The notes under the pieces: model-generated
The model's input: the letters and a program-made list of their open reading frames with translations, nothing else
Told to the model about the DNA's origin: nothing
Database searches by the model: none
Program-made: the position numbers and the translations under genes
In this document: piece after piece, positions 9,349-17,882 of the stretch
Position numbering within the stretch: position 1 is the first letter of the stretch
Layout: every line of letters starts with the position of its first letter
From: Corynebacterium sp.
Lineage (GTDB): Bacteria; Actinomycetota; Actinomycetes; Mycobacteriales; Mycobacteriaceae
Assembly: GCA_030530875.1 (NCBI GenBank)
Contig: JAUMUD010000003.1
Location: forward strand, 62,001 to 126,000
Direction of reading: 5' to 3'
DNA length: 64,000 nt

Positions 9349-10103
9349 GCCACACACGCCGCTTTCTTATTCTTGGTGGCACCCACGAGGGCCGCTACCT
9401 CGCCAATCAACTAGTAGCGCACGGCGAGTGGGTCATGACCTCGCTGGCAGGCCGTGTGAAAAACCCAGCCCTGCCAGCCGGTGAAGTACGCATTGGTGGT
9501 TTTGGTGGTCCTGAAGGACTCGCCCGCTGGATTAAAGAGAACCAGATTGATGTGGTCATTGATGCCACCCACCCCTATGCAGAAAGAATTTCCGCCTCCG
9601 CTGAGAAAGCCACCGAAGAACTCGGTATTCCGCTCTATGTGGTGGAGCGCCCACTATGGCAGCCCCAGCCAGGGGATAGGTGGATTAGTTGCCCAAATAT
9701 GCAGGCAGCTGCTGATTATATTGCCAAGCATTACAGCGCCAAAAATATTTTTCTCACCATTGGCCGCCAGCAATTAGCACCATTCCAGCATGATGCCCAG
9801 AATAGCTACATTATTCGCTGCGTCGAAAAGCCCGAAGTGCCACTGCCGCCACAGCACGAGCTTGTCTTAGACCGTGGCCCCTTTGAGCCCGAATCAGAGC
9901 TCAATTTTATGAAAAAACACCAGGTCGATGTGCTAGTAACTAAGAATTCTGGCAGTGAAGCCACCTATCCAAAACTGGACGCGGCACGAAAAATCGGGGC
10001 CGAACTCCTGATGGTGGAGCGACCCCGAGTTGAGCATTCCTATGGGATTAGAACTGAGCACTGCTGCCAAGTGTTAGCTCAGCTTGGCTACTCAGTGGAG
10101 TGA
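9336..10103 (+). CDS. cobK: CobK, precorrin-6A reductase
   Basis: A 255-residue NADPH-dependent reductase that converts precorrin-6A to precorrin-6B. The N-terminal motif FLILGGTHEGRYLA is the CobK/CbiJ nucleotide-binding loop, DATHPYAERIS is the conserved active-site segment, and the end carries LVTKNSGSEATYPKLDAA, typical of the family. It starts within the end of cobM with GGAAGG at 9321-9326. Unusually, its last 56 nt run over the end of the opposing small membrane protein gene, so the two mRNAs have complementary 3' ends. Confidence 0.93.
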   Translation: MRELGHTRRFLILGGTHEGRYLANQLVAHGEWVMTSLAGRVKNPALPAGEVRIGGFGGPEGLARWIKENQIDVVIDATHPYAERISASAEKATEELGIPLYVVERPLWQPQPGDRWISCPNMQAAADYIAKHYSAKNIFLTIGRQQLAPFQHDAQNSYIIRCVEKPEVPLPPQHELVLDRGPFEPESELNFMKKHQVDVLVTKNSGSEATYPKLDAARKIGAELLMVERPRVEHSYGIRTEHCCQVLAQLGYSVE

Positions 10104-10395
10104 GATTGAAGGTCTGGTCGAACCAGAAGCGGGCTGGGCCAAGAACGAAGCCAGCGACCTCAAGAAGCACTGCTGCCGTGGCAAAAATAAAGGCTGCACG
10201 ACCCCACTTGCCGTACTTATTGTACTGAGTATTCCACCAGCTCTTCAGGGAAGAAGAAGTGGAAGCATCGGTATCGGTCTGAACATTTTCGGTCTCCTCG
10301 GCCTGTGCCTGGGAAACCGGAATAACCGTGCTAGTGGCAAAGACACTCGTAGTAGTAAAGGCCACTGCAGCAGCAGTCAGCTTCAATTTACGCAT
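10048..10395 (-). CDS. Small secreted bitopic protein (signal peptide, Ser/Thr linker, C-terminal membrane helix)
   Basis: I do not recognise a named family. The product is 115 residues from the ATG at 10395, which has AAAAGG 6 nt upstream; a GTG two codons earlier is possible. It has a signal peptide of about 32 residues ending AQA before EE, a short acidic and Ser/Thr-rich stretch, a WWNTQYNKYGKWGR segment, a membrane helix at about residues 66-86, and a C-terminal tail. The design matches two other small genes at 30455 and 30851. It lies between cobK and cobIJ and overlaps the end of cobK by 56 nt. Role unknown; a cell-envelope location is inferred. Confidence 0.72.
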   Translation of the reverse strand: MRKLKLTAAAVAFTTTSVFATSTVIPVSQAQAEETENVQTDTDASTSSSLKSWWNTQYNKYGKWGRAAFIFATAAVLLEVAGFVLGPARFWFDQTFNLTPLSSQAELTLGSSAQF

Positions 10396-10466
10396 AGTCA
10401 CCTTTTCTCGATTGTGAATTGTCTCATGGGGTATAGCGCTTATAACGCCAATAATATTACAGAAGA

Positions 10467-11921
10467 TTATTCGTAATATCGCGTCGTATATGCACGCGGC
10501 CCATCCGGCCCCTCATACATTCGCGTATTACTTGCACCAATAATGAGCAGGGTTCGCATATCAATTGTGGCCGGATCAATGGCGCTTGCCGGGGCAATAG
10601 TAATTGCTTCTTCTGGCCAACCAACAGCGCGCGCCTGAATAATAATACGCTCCGGCGGTACCAGTTCTAGCAGGCGTTTCACCTGCTCCTTCCTGCTTTT
10701 CGACGCCGGGTTGTACACGGCAAAAGCCATATCGGCCTCGAGCAGAAGCCTGATTCTTTTCTCCACAATGGCCCAGGGCTTCAAATTATCGGAAAGATTA
10801 ATAAAGGCACAATCATGGCCAAGTGGGGCGCCAGCCCGTGCCGCAGCCGCTTGTGCTGCACTGATTCCCGGCACAATATTCACAGTAACTTCCCAGTTTT
10901 TCGCCTCTTCGATGACAGGGCTTGCCATGGCAAAAATTCCGGGATCTCCTGAAGAAACCACAGCAACGCGATGTCCCTTGCTTGCTAGCTCGCAGGCGTG
11001 GCGGGCGCGGTCGGCCTCTTCGCGGTTATCGGTAATATGGCGCACCTGCCCCTCACGCTCCGGGACGCGTTTAACATAAGTGGAGTAACCGATAATGTCT
11101 GTGGCCTCACGCAAGACCTCTGCAGCCTCGGGGCTGCGCCAATGACCTGGGCCTGGGCCAAGACCAACCACCGAAACCCAGCCGGTGGTGCTGGTCGGTG
11201 GGCCAACAAGGATGACCGAAAGGTAGGGGACTGACTCCTCGGGATCAAGCTCTCGTACTGGACAGAGCTTTTCCCTCTTGGTGGAAACATAGGAAACCAG
11301 GGTAGAACTTTCAGTGCGATGATGCTTTTCCAGGAGGGGCAGCAGGGTATCCATGTGGTTACCGACTTTCATGATGACGGCACGATCCACCAGAGCCAGC
11401 TGGGCCTCGATTTCTTCCTGGGTTTCCGTGGCAGAAATAATGGCGAGTGCCTCAGCATCATCAGCAAGAATCATGCCGGTGCGGGCGGCAGCGGCACTAA
11501 CAGAACTCACACCGGGAATAATCTCCGCCGGATAGTCCTCCGCGATAAGGCGATGGAGATGCTGGTAGGAGCTATAGAGCATGGGGTCGCCAATGCTGAT
11601 GACCACGACTTTCTTGCCTGCATCCAGGGCAGCGGTCAGCGTGGAATAGGCCGAAACATAGAAGTCAGCAAGTGCACCAGTATAGCCACCGGGGTGGTCA
11701 GTATTTCCCGTGGTTACTGGGTATTCGAGGAGAATTTCCTCCGTACCATCCTGGATAAATTCTTTAGCAATTGCACGAGCGGCGCTATTCCCACCGGGTT
11801 TGGAATGGTAAACCAACACATCCGCACTCTGAATGGCACGAATGCCCTTGTAGGTAATGAGTTCTGGGTCGCCGGGGCCAACACCAACACCAATGAGTGT
11901 CCCCACCTGTTTCTCTGTCAA
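10467..11921 (-). CDS. cobIJ: CobIJ, fused precorrin-2 C20- and precorrin-3B C17-methyltransferase
   Basis: Two tetrapyrrole methylases in one 484-residue chain. The first (to about residue 240) opens GTLIGVGVGPGDPELITYKG and is CobI, which methylates precorrin-2 at C20. The second opens VSVVGLGPGPGHWRSPEA and has VVSSGDPGIFAMAS and VPGISAAQAAAAR; it is CobJ, which methylates C17 with ring contraction. The fusion matches M. tuberculosis CobIJ (Rv2066). The gene lies 9 nt after cobH in the minus-strand operon cobG-cobH-cobIJ. No strong terminator is seen downstream before the small secreted protein gene on the same strand. Confidence 0.94.
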   Translation of the reverse strand: MTEKQVGTLIGVGVGPGDPELITYKGIRAIQSADVLVYHSKPGGNSAARAIAKEFIQDGTEEILLEYPVTTGNTDHPGGYTGALADFYVSAYSTLTAALDAGKKVVVISIGDPMLYSSYQHLHRLIAEDYPAEIIPGVSSVSAAAARTGMILADDAEALAIISATETQEEIEAQLALVDRAVIMKVGNHMDTLLPLLEKHHRTESSTLVSYVSTKREKLCPVRELDPEESVPYLSVILVGPPTSTTGWVSVVGLGPGPGHWRSPEAAEVLREATDIIGYSTYVKRVPEREGQVRHITDNREEADRARHACELASKGHRVAVVSSGDPGIFAMASPVIEEAKNWEVTVNIVPGISAAQAAAARAGAPLGHDCAFINLSDNLKPWAIVEKRIRLLLEADMAFAVYNPASKSRKEQVKRLLELVPPERIIIQARAVGWPEEAITIAPASAIDPATIDMRTLLIIGASNTRMYEGPDGPRAYTTRYYE

Positions 11922-11930
11922 ATTTTCTCC

Positions 11931-12581
11931 TTAGTTGGGGGCAATTTCATAGGGGGCTGCAAGGGCGTTGAGTGCCCCGCAGGTAATGGCCGAACCACCA
12001 CGGCGGCCATGAACAGTGGCAAATTCCACGCCAATATCAGTGGCCATATTGGATAGCAGCGCCTTGGATTCGGCCGCACCAACAAAACCCACCGGCATGC
12101 CAAGAATGGCTGCTGGGCGTGGGAAATCTGGGTCAGTGGCGAGTTTTTCCAAAAGATAGAAGAGTGCCGTTGGGGCATTACCAATAGCAACCACGGCACC
12201 TTCGAGGTGTGGTCGCCAGAGTTCCACTGCAGCGGCGGAACGTGTATTGCCAATCTCTTGTGCAAGCAAGGCAACCTCAGGATCACGAATCATACACAGC
12301 ACCTGGTTATCCTTAGGCAAGCGGGACCTGGTCACACCGGCAGCAACCATATTGGCATCGCAGAGAATCGGGGCACCCGCGTTCAGAGCCCGGCGCGAAA
12401 CTTTATCAAAGTGCTCGGAGAACTCAATGTCATCGGCAAGGTCGACCTGGCCGCAGGCGTGGATCATGCGTACTGCGACTATTTCTTCGCCGGGGCTGAA
12501 GCGGCCGAGGTCGGCTTCTTCGCGGATGATAGCGAAGGATTCTCGGTAGATTTCTGGGCCATTAGCGATATATGGTTTCAT
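11931..12581 (-). CDS. cobH: CobH, precorrin-8X methylmutase
   Basis: A 216-residue enzyme that moves the methyl group from C11 to C12 of precorrin-8X to give hydrogenobyrinic acid. It contains RMIHACGQVD, holding the catalytic histidine of the family, ILCDANMVAAGV, and the C-terminal segment MPVGFVGAAESK with HGRRGGSA. The start lies 20 nt inside the end of cobG, so translation is coupled. It is followed 9 nt later by cobIJ. Confidence 0.94.
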   Translation of the reverse strand: MKPYIANGPEIYRESFAIIREEADLGRFSPGEEIVAVRMIHACGQVDLADDIEFSEHFDKVSRRALNAGAPILCDANMVAAGVTRSRLPKDNQVLCMIRDPEVALLAQEIGNTRSAAAVELWRPHLEGAVVAIGNAPTALFYLLEKLATDPDFPRPAAILGMPVGFVGAAESKALLSNMATDIGVEFATVHGRRGGSAITCGALNALAAPYEIAPN

Positions 12582-13698
12582 ATTCTCCCTCTCCGGTTGC
12601 GAGGTATTCGAGGTAGTGTCCGTTGGGGCGGCCGCAGCGGCGAGCGCATCCGACGAAGTGTACGCGGCGGTCTTTCTCAGGGACTGGTTCGCCTGTCAGG
12701 CGCTGGTCGATGAGTGCGCGGGCGTCGCGACGCACATCGGAGAGGCTCTTGGCGCATCCTGGTGTGCCGGTGCAGGCGGTGATGTCGAGCCATGGCGAAT
12801 GTGCGTCGTAGACGAGGCCGCGGCTGGCGGTGAAGCGGACAACTGCTTCGGCTTCGGATTCGTCGAGGTTGTGGATGAGAATGGTGCGCCATGGGCTGAG
12901 GCTGATGTCTTTGCCGATGACGCCTAGGGTTTCGGCGGGGAGGATACCGAAGGGGAGTCCGGCACCCAGGTCGACGTGGCCGTCAATGTCGAACCAGCCG
13001 ATGTAGCGCTCGATATTTTCGGGTGCTGGTAGTACTGGTGGGTTGGTTGTGTCGAGGGCTAGTTTTTCTTGGACTAGTGGGAGGAATTCTGGGTGTTCGT
13101 GGACGCGCCAGAATTTTCCTCGGTGTTCGGCCCAGAGTTTTGCGGCTTCGACGATGAGCTCGACGGGGTTTTTCGAGGATCTTCCAGCGAATTCACCTGC
13201 GAGGTAGAGGGCGTCCTTGTGGATGCTAAAGTCTGGCTTTTCTGCAAGAATATCGCCCTGACCATCGTCGATGCCAAATAGGGTACGGCCGGAGAGTGTG
13301 CCGATTTCTGGTACTGCGCACAGGGCTTCATCTAATTGGGTGATGAGTTCTCGTGGTGTGTAGGGGCTTGCAATGATATTGCGGATTTTATCGTGGGTGG
13401 GGTGTGGTAGTAGACCGAGCTCAGTGACGGCTTTTTGGAAGGCGTCAGGATTGTGGATGCCACGGATTTGGACATTGCCACGCATGGTGACATGCACGTA
13501 GCCGTCGCCGTGGTCTTTGGCTAGTTGACCGAGGTGGGCGAGATTTTCGCCACTGATATGTCCTCCCGGAAAGCGAAGTCGCCCAATTGCGCCGTCATTG
13601 GCTTGGTGGAGTGCGAGTACGCCGGGGCATTGGTCGGCGCGGTCTCTGCTGTGTAATGGGCTGTCGCTAGTGGGGTGAGTTGTATGGGAGGTGTTCAT
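12562..13698 (-). CDS. cobG: CobG, precorrin-3B synthase (oxygen-dependent monooxygenase)
   Basis: A 378-residue nitrite/sulfite-reductase-like iron-sulfur protein that hydroxylates precorrin-3A using O2, the marker step of the aerobic pathway. CPGVLALH opens the ferredoxin-like domain, HVTMRGNVQIRG is the siroheme-fold motif, and the cluster ligands appear as DITACTGTPGC and, near the end, FVGCARRCGRPNGH. The ATG at 13698 has no spaced ribosome site, but TATTAT lies 7 nt upstream, pointing to a leaderless mRNA. It heads cobG-cobH-cobIJ and is divergent from cobN; their -10 boxes overlap. Confidence 0.92.
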   Translation of the reverse strand: MNTSHTTHPTSDSPLHSRDRADQCPGVLALHQANDGAIGRLRFPGGHISGENLAHLGQLAKDHGDGYVHVTMRGNVQIRGIHNPDAFQKAVTELGLLPHPTHDKIRNIIASPYTPRELITQLDEALCAVPEIGTLSGRTLFGIDDGQGDILAEKPDFSIHKDALYLAGEFAGRSSKNPVELIVEAAKLWAEHRGKFWRVHEHPEFLPLVQEKLALDTTNPPVLPAPENIERYIGWFDIDGHVDLGAGLPFGILPAETLGVIGKDISLSPWRTILIHNLDESEAEAVVRFTASRGLVYDAHSPWLDITACTGTPGCAKSLSDVRRDARALIDQRLTGEPVPEKDRRVHFVGCARRCGRPNGHYLEYLATGEGEYETIYR

Positions 13699-13704
13699 CC
13701 CTTT

Positions 13705-13711
13705 TATAATA
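13705..13711. promoter_or_regulatory. Overlapping divergent -10 boxes for cobN (+) and cobG (-)
   Basis: On the plus strand TATAAT occupies 13705-13710, which would start the cobN leader near 13717. On the minus strand TATTAT runs from 13711 to 13706 and would start transcription at or next to the A of the cobG ATG (13698). The hexamers share five base pairs, so RNA polymerase could open only one at a time. The -35 regions are poor on both sides. Seen directly; mutual exclusion is inferred. Confidence 0.6.
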
Positions 13712-13716
13712 TCGAC

Positions 13717-13818
13717 TATGAGGGAAAGCGGTGCAATTCCGCTGCGGTCGCGCCACTGTATAGCCAGACCCCATCACTTTGTTCTGTTTACCAACGGGGC
13801 GCGGGTTCCCCGGAAAGG
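13717..13818 (+). ncRNA. Cobalamin riboswitch, compact, in the cobN leader
   Basis: The core of an adenosylcobalamin riboswitch is readable: GGGAA (13722-13726), a stem AGCGG (13727-13731) with CCGCT (13739-13743) enclosing a TGCAATT loop, and the B12 box GCCACTGTA (13752-13760). A second paired region, GACCCC (13767-13772) with GGGG (13796-13799) or with the CCCC/GGGG hairpin at 13796-13811, leads to the ribosome site GGAAAGG (13812-13818) and the cobN ATG at 13824. A putative -10 lies only 7 nt before the leader, so little room exists for a 5' closing stem. Translational control through the ribosome site is more likely than termination, since there is no U-run. Confidence 0.82.
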
Positions 13819-13823
13819 CCATT

Positions 13824-16800
13824 ATGATTCTGCTTCTGAGCACCTCTGACACTGACCTTCTTTCTGCTGATGCTGCCGGCGGCTATGTGTATGCCAATCC
13901 CACGAGGCTTATTGCTGGCGAGCTGGATTCTTTGATTTCGCAGGCGGATATTATTGTCTTGCGTATTCTTGGTGGGCTTCGTGCCTGGCAGGATGGGGCA
14001 GATACGCTTCTTGCTTCGAATAAGCCCGTGATTTTTGTTTCTGGTGAGCGTGCCGTTGATGCGACTCTGACGGAGGCTTCGACGGTGGCTGCGGGTGTGG
14101 TCACTACCGCCCATGCTTATTTGGCCGAGGGTGGTGTGGAGAATCTCCGCAATCTGCACAATTTCCTTTCTGATACTTTGCTGCTCACTGGTCTTGGTTT
14201 TGAGGCTCCACAGATTATGCCTTTTTGGGAGGCTACTGAGCTGGGCGAGGGCGAAGGCCCTATTGTGGGCATTATTTATTACCGTTCCCAGCATGTGGCG
14301 GGTAATACTGCCTATGTAGAAGCCTTGGCCGATGCGATCATCCAGAATGGTGGCCGTGCGCGCCTGATTTATGCTGCGTCTTTGCGCCAGGCCCCGGAGG
14401 ATTTGCTTGAATATCTTGGCCAGTGTGATGCACTGATTACGACCGTGCTTGCTGCTGGTTCGAATGCGGATTCTGAGTGGGATAATGCGGCCCTTGCTGC
14501 TTTGGATATTCCTATCATTCAGGGCCTTGCGCTTACTAATTCCCGCGAGGAGTGGCTGGCCAATGATGATGGTACGAGCCCAATGGACACTGCGAGCCAG
14601 ATTGCTGTGCCCGAGTTTGATGGTCGCATTATCGGTCTTCCATTCAGTTTCAAGGAAGAGATCAATGGCCTTAGCCGCTATGTGCCGGATGAGGAGCGCT
14701 GCCAGCGTCTTGCCCGACTGGCTATTAATCATGCGCGCCTGCGCCACACACCAAATGGGCAAAAGCGCATTGTGTTGATGCTTTCTGCTTACCCAACTAA
14801 GCATGCCCGTATTGGTAATGCGGTGGGTTTGGATACGCCAAATTCTGTCTTGGCGCTGCTTGATGCCATGCGTGAAGCAGGCTACCAGGTTGGCCCACAC
14901 CCAGAGACTGGTGATGAGCTGATGGAGGCCATCATTAATGCGGGTGGTTATGATCCTGAGTGGTTGACTGAGGAGGTCATGGCCACCAACCCAATTAAGC
15001 TCAGTGCTGCCGAGTACAGGCAATATTTCGCCACTTTGCCTGCGCAAATGCAGGAAGAAATGACGGAGCATTGGGGTGTGGCCCCTGGTGATCACTATGT
15101 AAATCCTGCCACGGGTGATATTTATATCGCTGGCCTGCAGTTTGGCAATGTTGTAGTGATGATTCAGCCACCACGTGGCTTTGGTGAAAACCCTGTGGGC
15201 ATCTACCATGACCCTGATTTGCCTGCTAATCACCACTATTTGGCTAGTTATTATTGGGTGCGTGAGGTCTTTAAGGCCGATGCCATTGTGCACATGGGCA
15301 AGCACGGCAATATGGAATGGCTACCAGGCAAGGGCGCAGCACTGGATGAAAATTCCTATCCTGACCAGTGCGTTGCTGATATCCCGCTCATTTATCCGTT
15401 CTTGGTTAATGATCCTGGTGAGGGCACTCAGGCCAAGCGTCGCGCCCACGCCACCCTCATTGACCACATGATCCCACCCATGGCCCGCGCGGAGACCTAT
15501 GGTGATATCACTCGCCTTGAGCAGCTTCTCGACGAGCACCAGAATATTGCGGCCATGGACCCTGCTAAACTCCCCGCCATTCGCCAAGAAATTTGGACCC
15601 TGCTGACCGCTGCCAATATGGATAAGGACCTTGGTTGGAAGGAGCGCCCAGCTGAGGATGTCTTCGATGACATGCTGATGCATATTGATGGTTGGCTCTG
15701 CGAGATTAAGGACGTTGCCATCCGTGGTGGCCTCCACATTCTTGGACGCGCCGTTGAGGGTGAGGAGCTCATCCAGCTAGTGGCCGCAATCATGCGTGCC
15801 CGCCAACTTTGGGGCGGTTATACCCAGGTTGTGGGTCTGCGCGAAGCCTTGGGCATGAATGAGGATGGTTCGGAGACCCGTAAGGCCACTGATGCCTATG
15901 AGGCAAAGGCCAAGGAGATTCTCACCACTCTTGCTGAGTCTTCTTGGGATCCCGCTAAGGCCGATGAACTTGCAGGGGAGAATGACCAGCTCAAGGACAC
16001 CTTGAGGTTTATTTCTGTGGAGCTTATCCCACGCCTCGCTCAAGTGCCGGGCGAAATCACCGCAGTGCTTCATGCCCTCAATGGTGGCTTTATCCCTGCT
16101 GGTCCATCTGGGTCCCCGATGCGTGGCCTTATTAATGTGCTTCCTACCGGCCGCAATTTCTACTCTGTGGATCCACGCGCCCTCCCAAGTCGCCTTGCGT
16201 GGGAAACCGGCACTTTGCTTGCCGATAGCCTCATTGAGCGCTACCAAAAGGACCACGATGGCGCCTACCCGGAGTCCGTTGGTCTCTCGGTCTGGGGCAC
16301 GAGCGCCATGCGTACCAGCGGTGATGATATTGCCGAAATCTTCGCCCTGCTTGGCATCCAGCCAATTTGGGATGAGGTGTCACGCCGTGTCACCCACCTT
16401 GAGCTCATTCCACTCGAGGAGCTCGGTCGCCCACGCATTGATGTGACCGTGCGCATTTCCGGTTTCTTCCGTGATGCCTTCCCACATGTCATTGATCTTC
16501 TCGACGATGCCGTGCAGCTTGCCGCCAATGCGGATGAGCCAGTGGAGCAGAACTATGTGCGCAAGAACCGCGGGGAAGAGGAGCACCTACTTCGCATCTT
16601 CGGATCCAAACCTGGCACCTACGGCGCTGGTCTTCTCCAACTCATGGACAGTGGCCAGTGGCGTAGCGACGCCGACCTTGCTGAGGTCTACACCACCTGG
16701 GGTGGCTACGCCTATGGCCGTGACCGTGACGGCATCCCCGCCCAGGAGGCCATGCAAAAGGCCTACTCCCGTATCCAAGTGGCAGCCAAGAACTTGGACT

Positions 16801-17318
16801 CCAAGGAACATGACATTGCCGATAGCGATGACTACTTCCAGTTCCACGGCGGCATGATTGCCACCGTCCGTGCACTCACGGGCCAGGATCCGGAGGCCTA
16901 TATTGGTGACTCCACCCGCCAAGAAACAGTCACCACCAGGACCCTCTTTGAGGAATCCCGCCGTGTATTCCGTGCCCGTGTGGTCAACCCTCGTTGGATC
17001 AACGCCATGAAGAAGCATGGCTACAAGGGCGCTTTCGAAATGAGCGCCACCGTCGACTATCTCTTTGGCTATGATGCGACCACCGGTGTCATGGACGATT
17101 GGATGTATGAACAGCTCACTGAGACCTATGTGGGTGATCCGGAAACCAAGGAATTCTTCGAGCAGTCCAACCCCTGGGCCCTTCGCGATATTGCTGAGCG
17201 TCTCATGGAAGCAGCTGACCGTGGGCTTTGGGAAAATCCTAGCCAAGAACATATGGATTTACTGCGAGAGACATACCTGTCTGCTGAGGGCGAACTAGAA
17301 GGCCGGCAAGGGGAGTAA
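13824..17318 (+). CDS. cobN: CobN, cobaltochelatase large subunit
   Basis: A 1164-residue subunit of the aerobic ATP-dependent cobaltochelatase that puts Co2+ into hydrogenobyrinic acid a,c-diamide with CobS and CobT or a ChlI/ChlD-type motor, which are not in this window. The ATG at 13824 has GGAAAGG 5 nt upstream; an upstream in-frame ATG at 13779 would lie in the riboswitch. Typical CobN/BchH segments include VHMGKHGNMEWLPGKG, VNDPGEGTQAKRRAHATLI and, near the C terminus, YEQLTETYVGDPETKEFF. Expression should fall when cobalamin is plentiful. The gene ends just before fxsA. Confidence 0.95.
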   Translation: MILLLSTSDTDLLSADAAGGYVYANPTRLIAGELDSLISQADIIVLRILGGLRAWQDGADTLLASNKPVIFVSGERAVDATLTEASTVAAGVVTTAHAYLAEGGVENLRNLHNFLSDTLLLTGLGFEAPQIMPFWEATELGEGEGPIVGIIYYRSQHVAGNTAYVEALADAIIQNGGRARLIYAASLRQAPEDLLEYLGQCDALITTVLAAGSNADSEWDNAALAALDIPIIQGLALTNSREEWLANDDGTSPMDTASQIAVPEFDGRIIGLPFSFKEEINGLSRYVPDEERCQRLARLAINHARLRHTPNGQKRIVLMLSAYPTKHARIGNAVGLDTPNSVLALLDAMREAGYQVGPHPETGDELMEAIINAGGYDPEWLTEEVMATNPIKLSAAEYRQYFATLPAQMQEEMTEHWGVAPGDHYVNPATGDIYIAGLQFGNVVVMIQPPRGFGENPVGIYHDPDLPANHHYLASYYWVREVFKADAIVHMGKHGNMEWLPGKGAALDENSYPDQCVADIPLIYPFLVNDPGEGTQAKRRAHATLIDHMIPPMARAETYGDITRLEQLLDEHQNIAAMDPAKLPAIRQEIWTLLTAANMDKDLGWKERPAEDVFDDMLMHIDGWLCEIKDVAIRGGLHILGRAVEGEELIQLVAAIMRARQLWGGYTQVVGLREALGMNEDGSETRKATDAYEAKAKEILTTLAESSWDPAKADELAGENDQLKDTLRFISVELIPRLAQVPGEITAVLHALNGGFIPAGPSGSPMRGLINVLPTGRNFYSVDPRALPSRLAWETGTLLADSLIERYQKDHDGAYPESVGLSVWGTSAMRTSGDDIAEIFALLGIQPIWDEVSRRVTHLELIPLEELGRPRIDVTVRISGFFRDAFPHVIDLLDDAVQLAANADEPVEQNYVRKNRGEEEHLLRIFGSKPGTYGAGLLQLMDSGQWRSDADLAEVYTTWGGYAYGRDRDGIPAQEAMQKAYSRIQVAAKNLDSKEHDIADSDDYFQFHGGMIATVRALTGQDPEAYIGDSTRQETVTTRTLFEESRRVFRARVVNPRWINAMKKHGYKGAFEMSATVDYLFGYDATTGVMDDWMYEQLTETYVGDPETKEFFEQSNPWALRDIAERLMEAADRGLWENPSQEHMDLLRETYLSAEGELEGRQGE

Positions 17319-17384
17319 TCAGCCAGCTTTTTTCAGGTATGCTAGTTCTAAATACACACCACGTTCCCGTAATAGTGATTAAGT

Positions 17385-17882
17385 ATGAGAGTTAGACCAC
17401 CTTACATCCTTATTTACTTCATCCTCGAAGTTCTCGCTTTCTACGTAGTCTCCCGCCTCATTGGTGTTGGTTGGGCACTTATCGCGCTCTTCGTGCTTTT
17501 CTTCCTGGGCATTCTCATTGGAGCCCTGGAAATGCGTAGCATCGCCATGCGCGCACTACGCGGCACGGATAGTGCAGGTGCACTCATGGGTGACTACACC
17601 TTGTCGATCATTGGTGCCTTCGGTATTGCACTCCCAGGCTTCCTCTCCAGCATTGGCGGTCTACTCTGTGTGTTCCCACCAACCCGGTTCTTGATCCGAC
17701 GCATGATTGCGAGGACCATCTATAACCGCATGGAGCAGTTCTCCCAGCAGTTCATGACCTCAGCCATGCGTTATACCAGCCGAAATAACTCAAATACTTT
17801 CGGCAGCTTCGGTTCCTTTGGTTCCGAACCACCACAGTCCAACCCAGATCAAGGGCCGAATAACCAAGGTCCTTATGCCTAA
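17385..17882 (+). CDS. fxsA: FxsA family cytoplasmic-membrane protein
   Basis: A 165-residue membrane protein. FxsA from E. coli counteracts exclusion of phage T7 by the F plasmid, but the housekeeping role is unknown. The family features are visible: PYILIYFILEVLAFYVVSRLIG at the N terminus, two to three membrane helices, the motif ALEMRSIAMRALRG, and LPGFLSSIGGLLCVFPPTR. The tail after residue 120 is polar and Gly/Ser/Asn-rich. A TAATAG box lies 9 nt before the ATG and no ribosome site is evident, so the mRNA may be nearly leaderless. lnt starts 8 nt inside its end. M. tuberculosis has Rv2053c in the same place. Confidence 0.85.
   Translation: MRVRPPYILIYFILEVLAFYVVSRLIGVGWALIALFVLFFLGILIGALEMRSIAMRALRGTDSAGALMGDYTLSIIGAFGIALPGFLSSIGGLLCVFPPTRFLIRRMIARTIYNRMEQFSQQFMTSAMRYTSRNNSNTFGSFGSFGSEPPQSNPDQGPNNQGPYA

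Noticed and set aside
13788..15305. 505-codon open frame on the minus strand
   Set aside because: Lies over cobN and its riboswitch; composition is the reverse of cobN codons.
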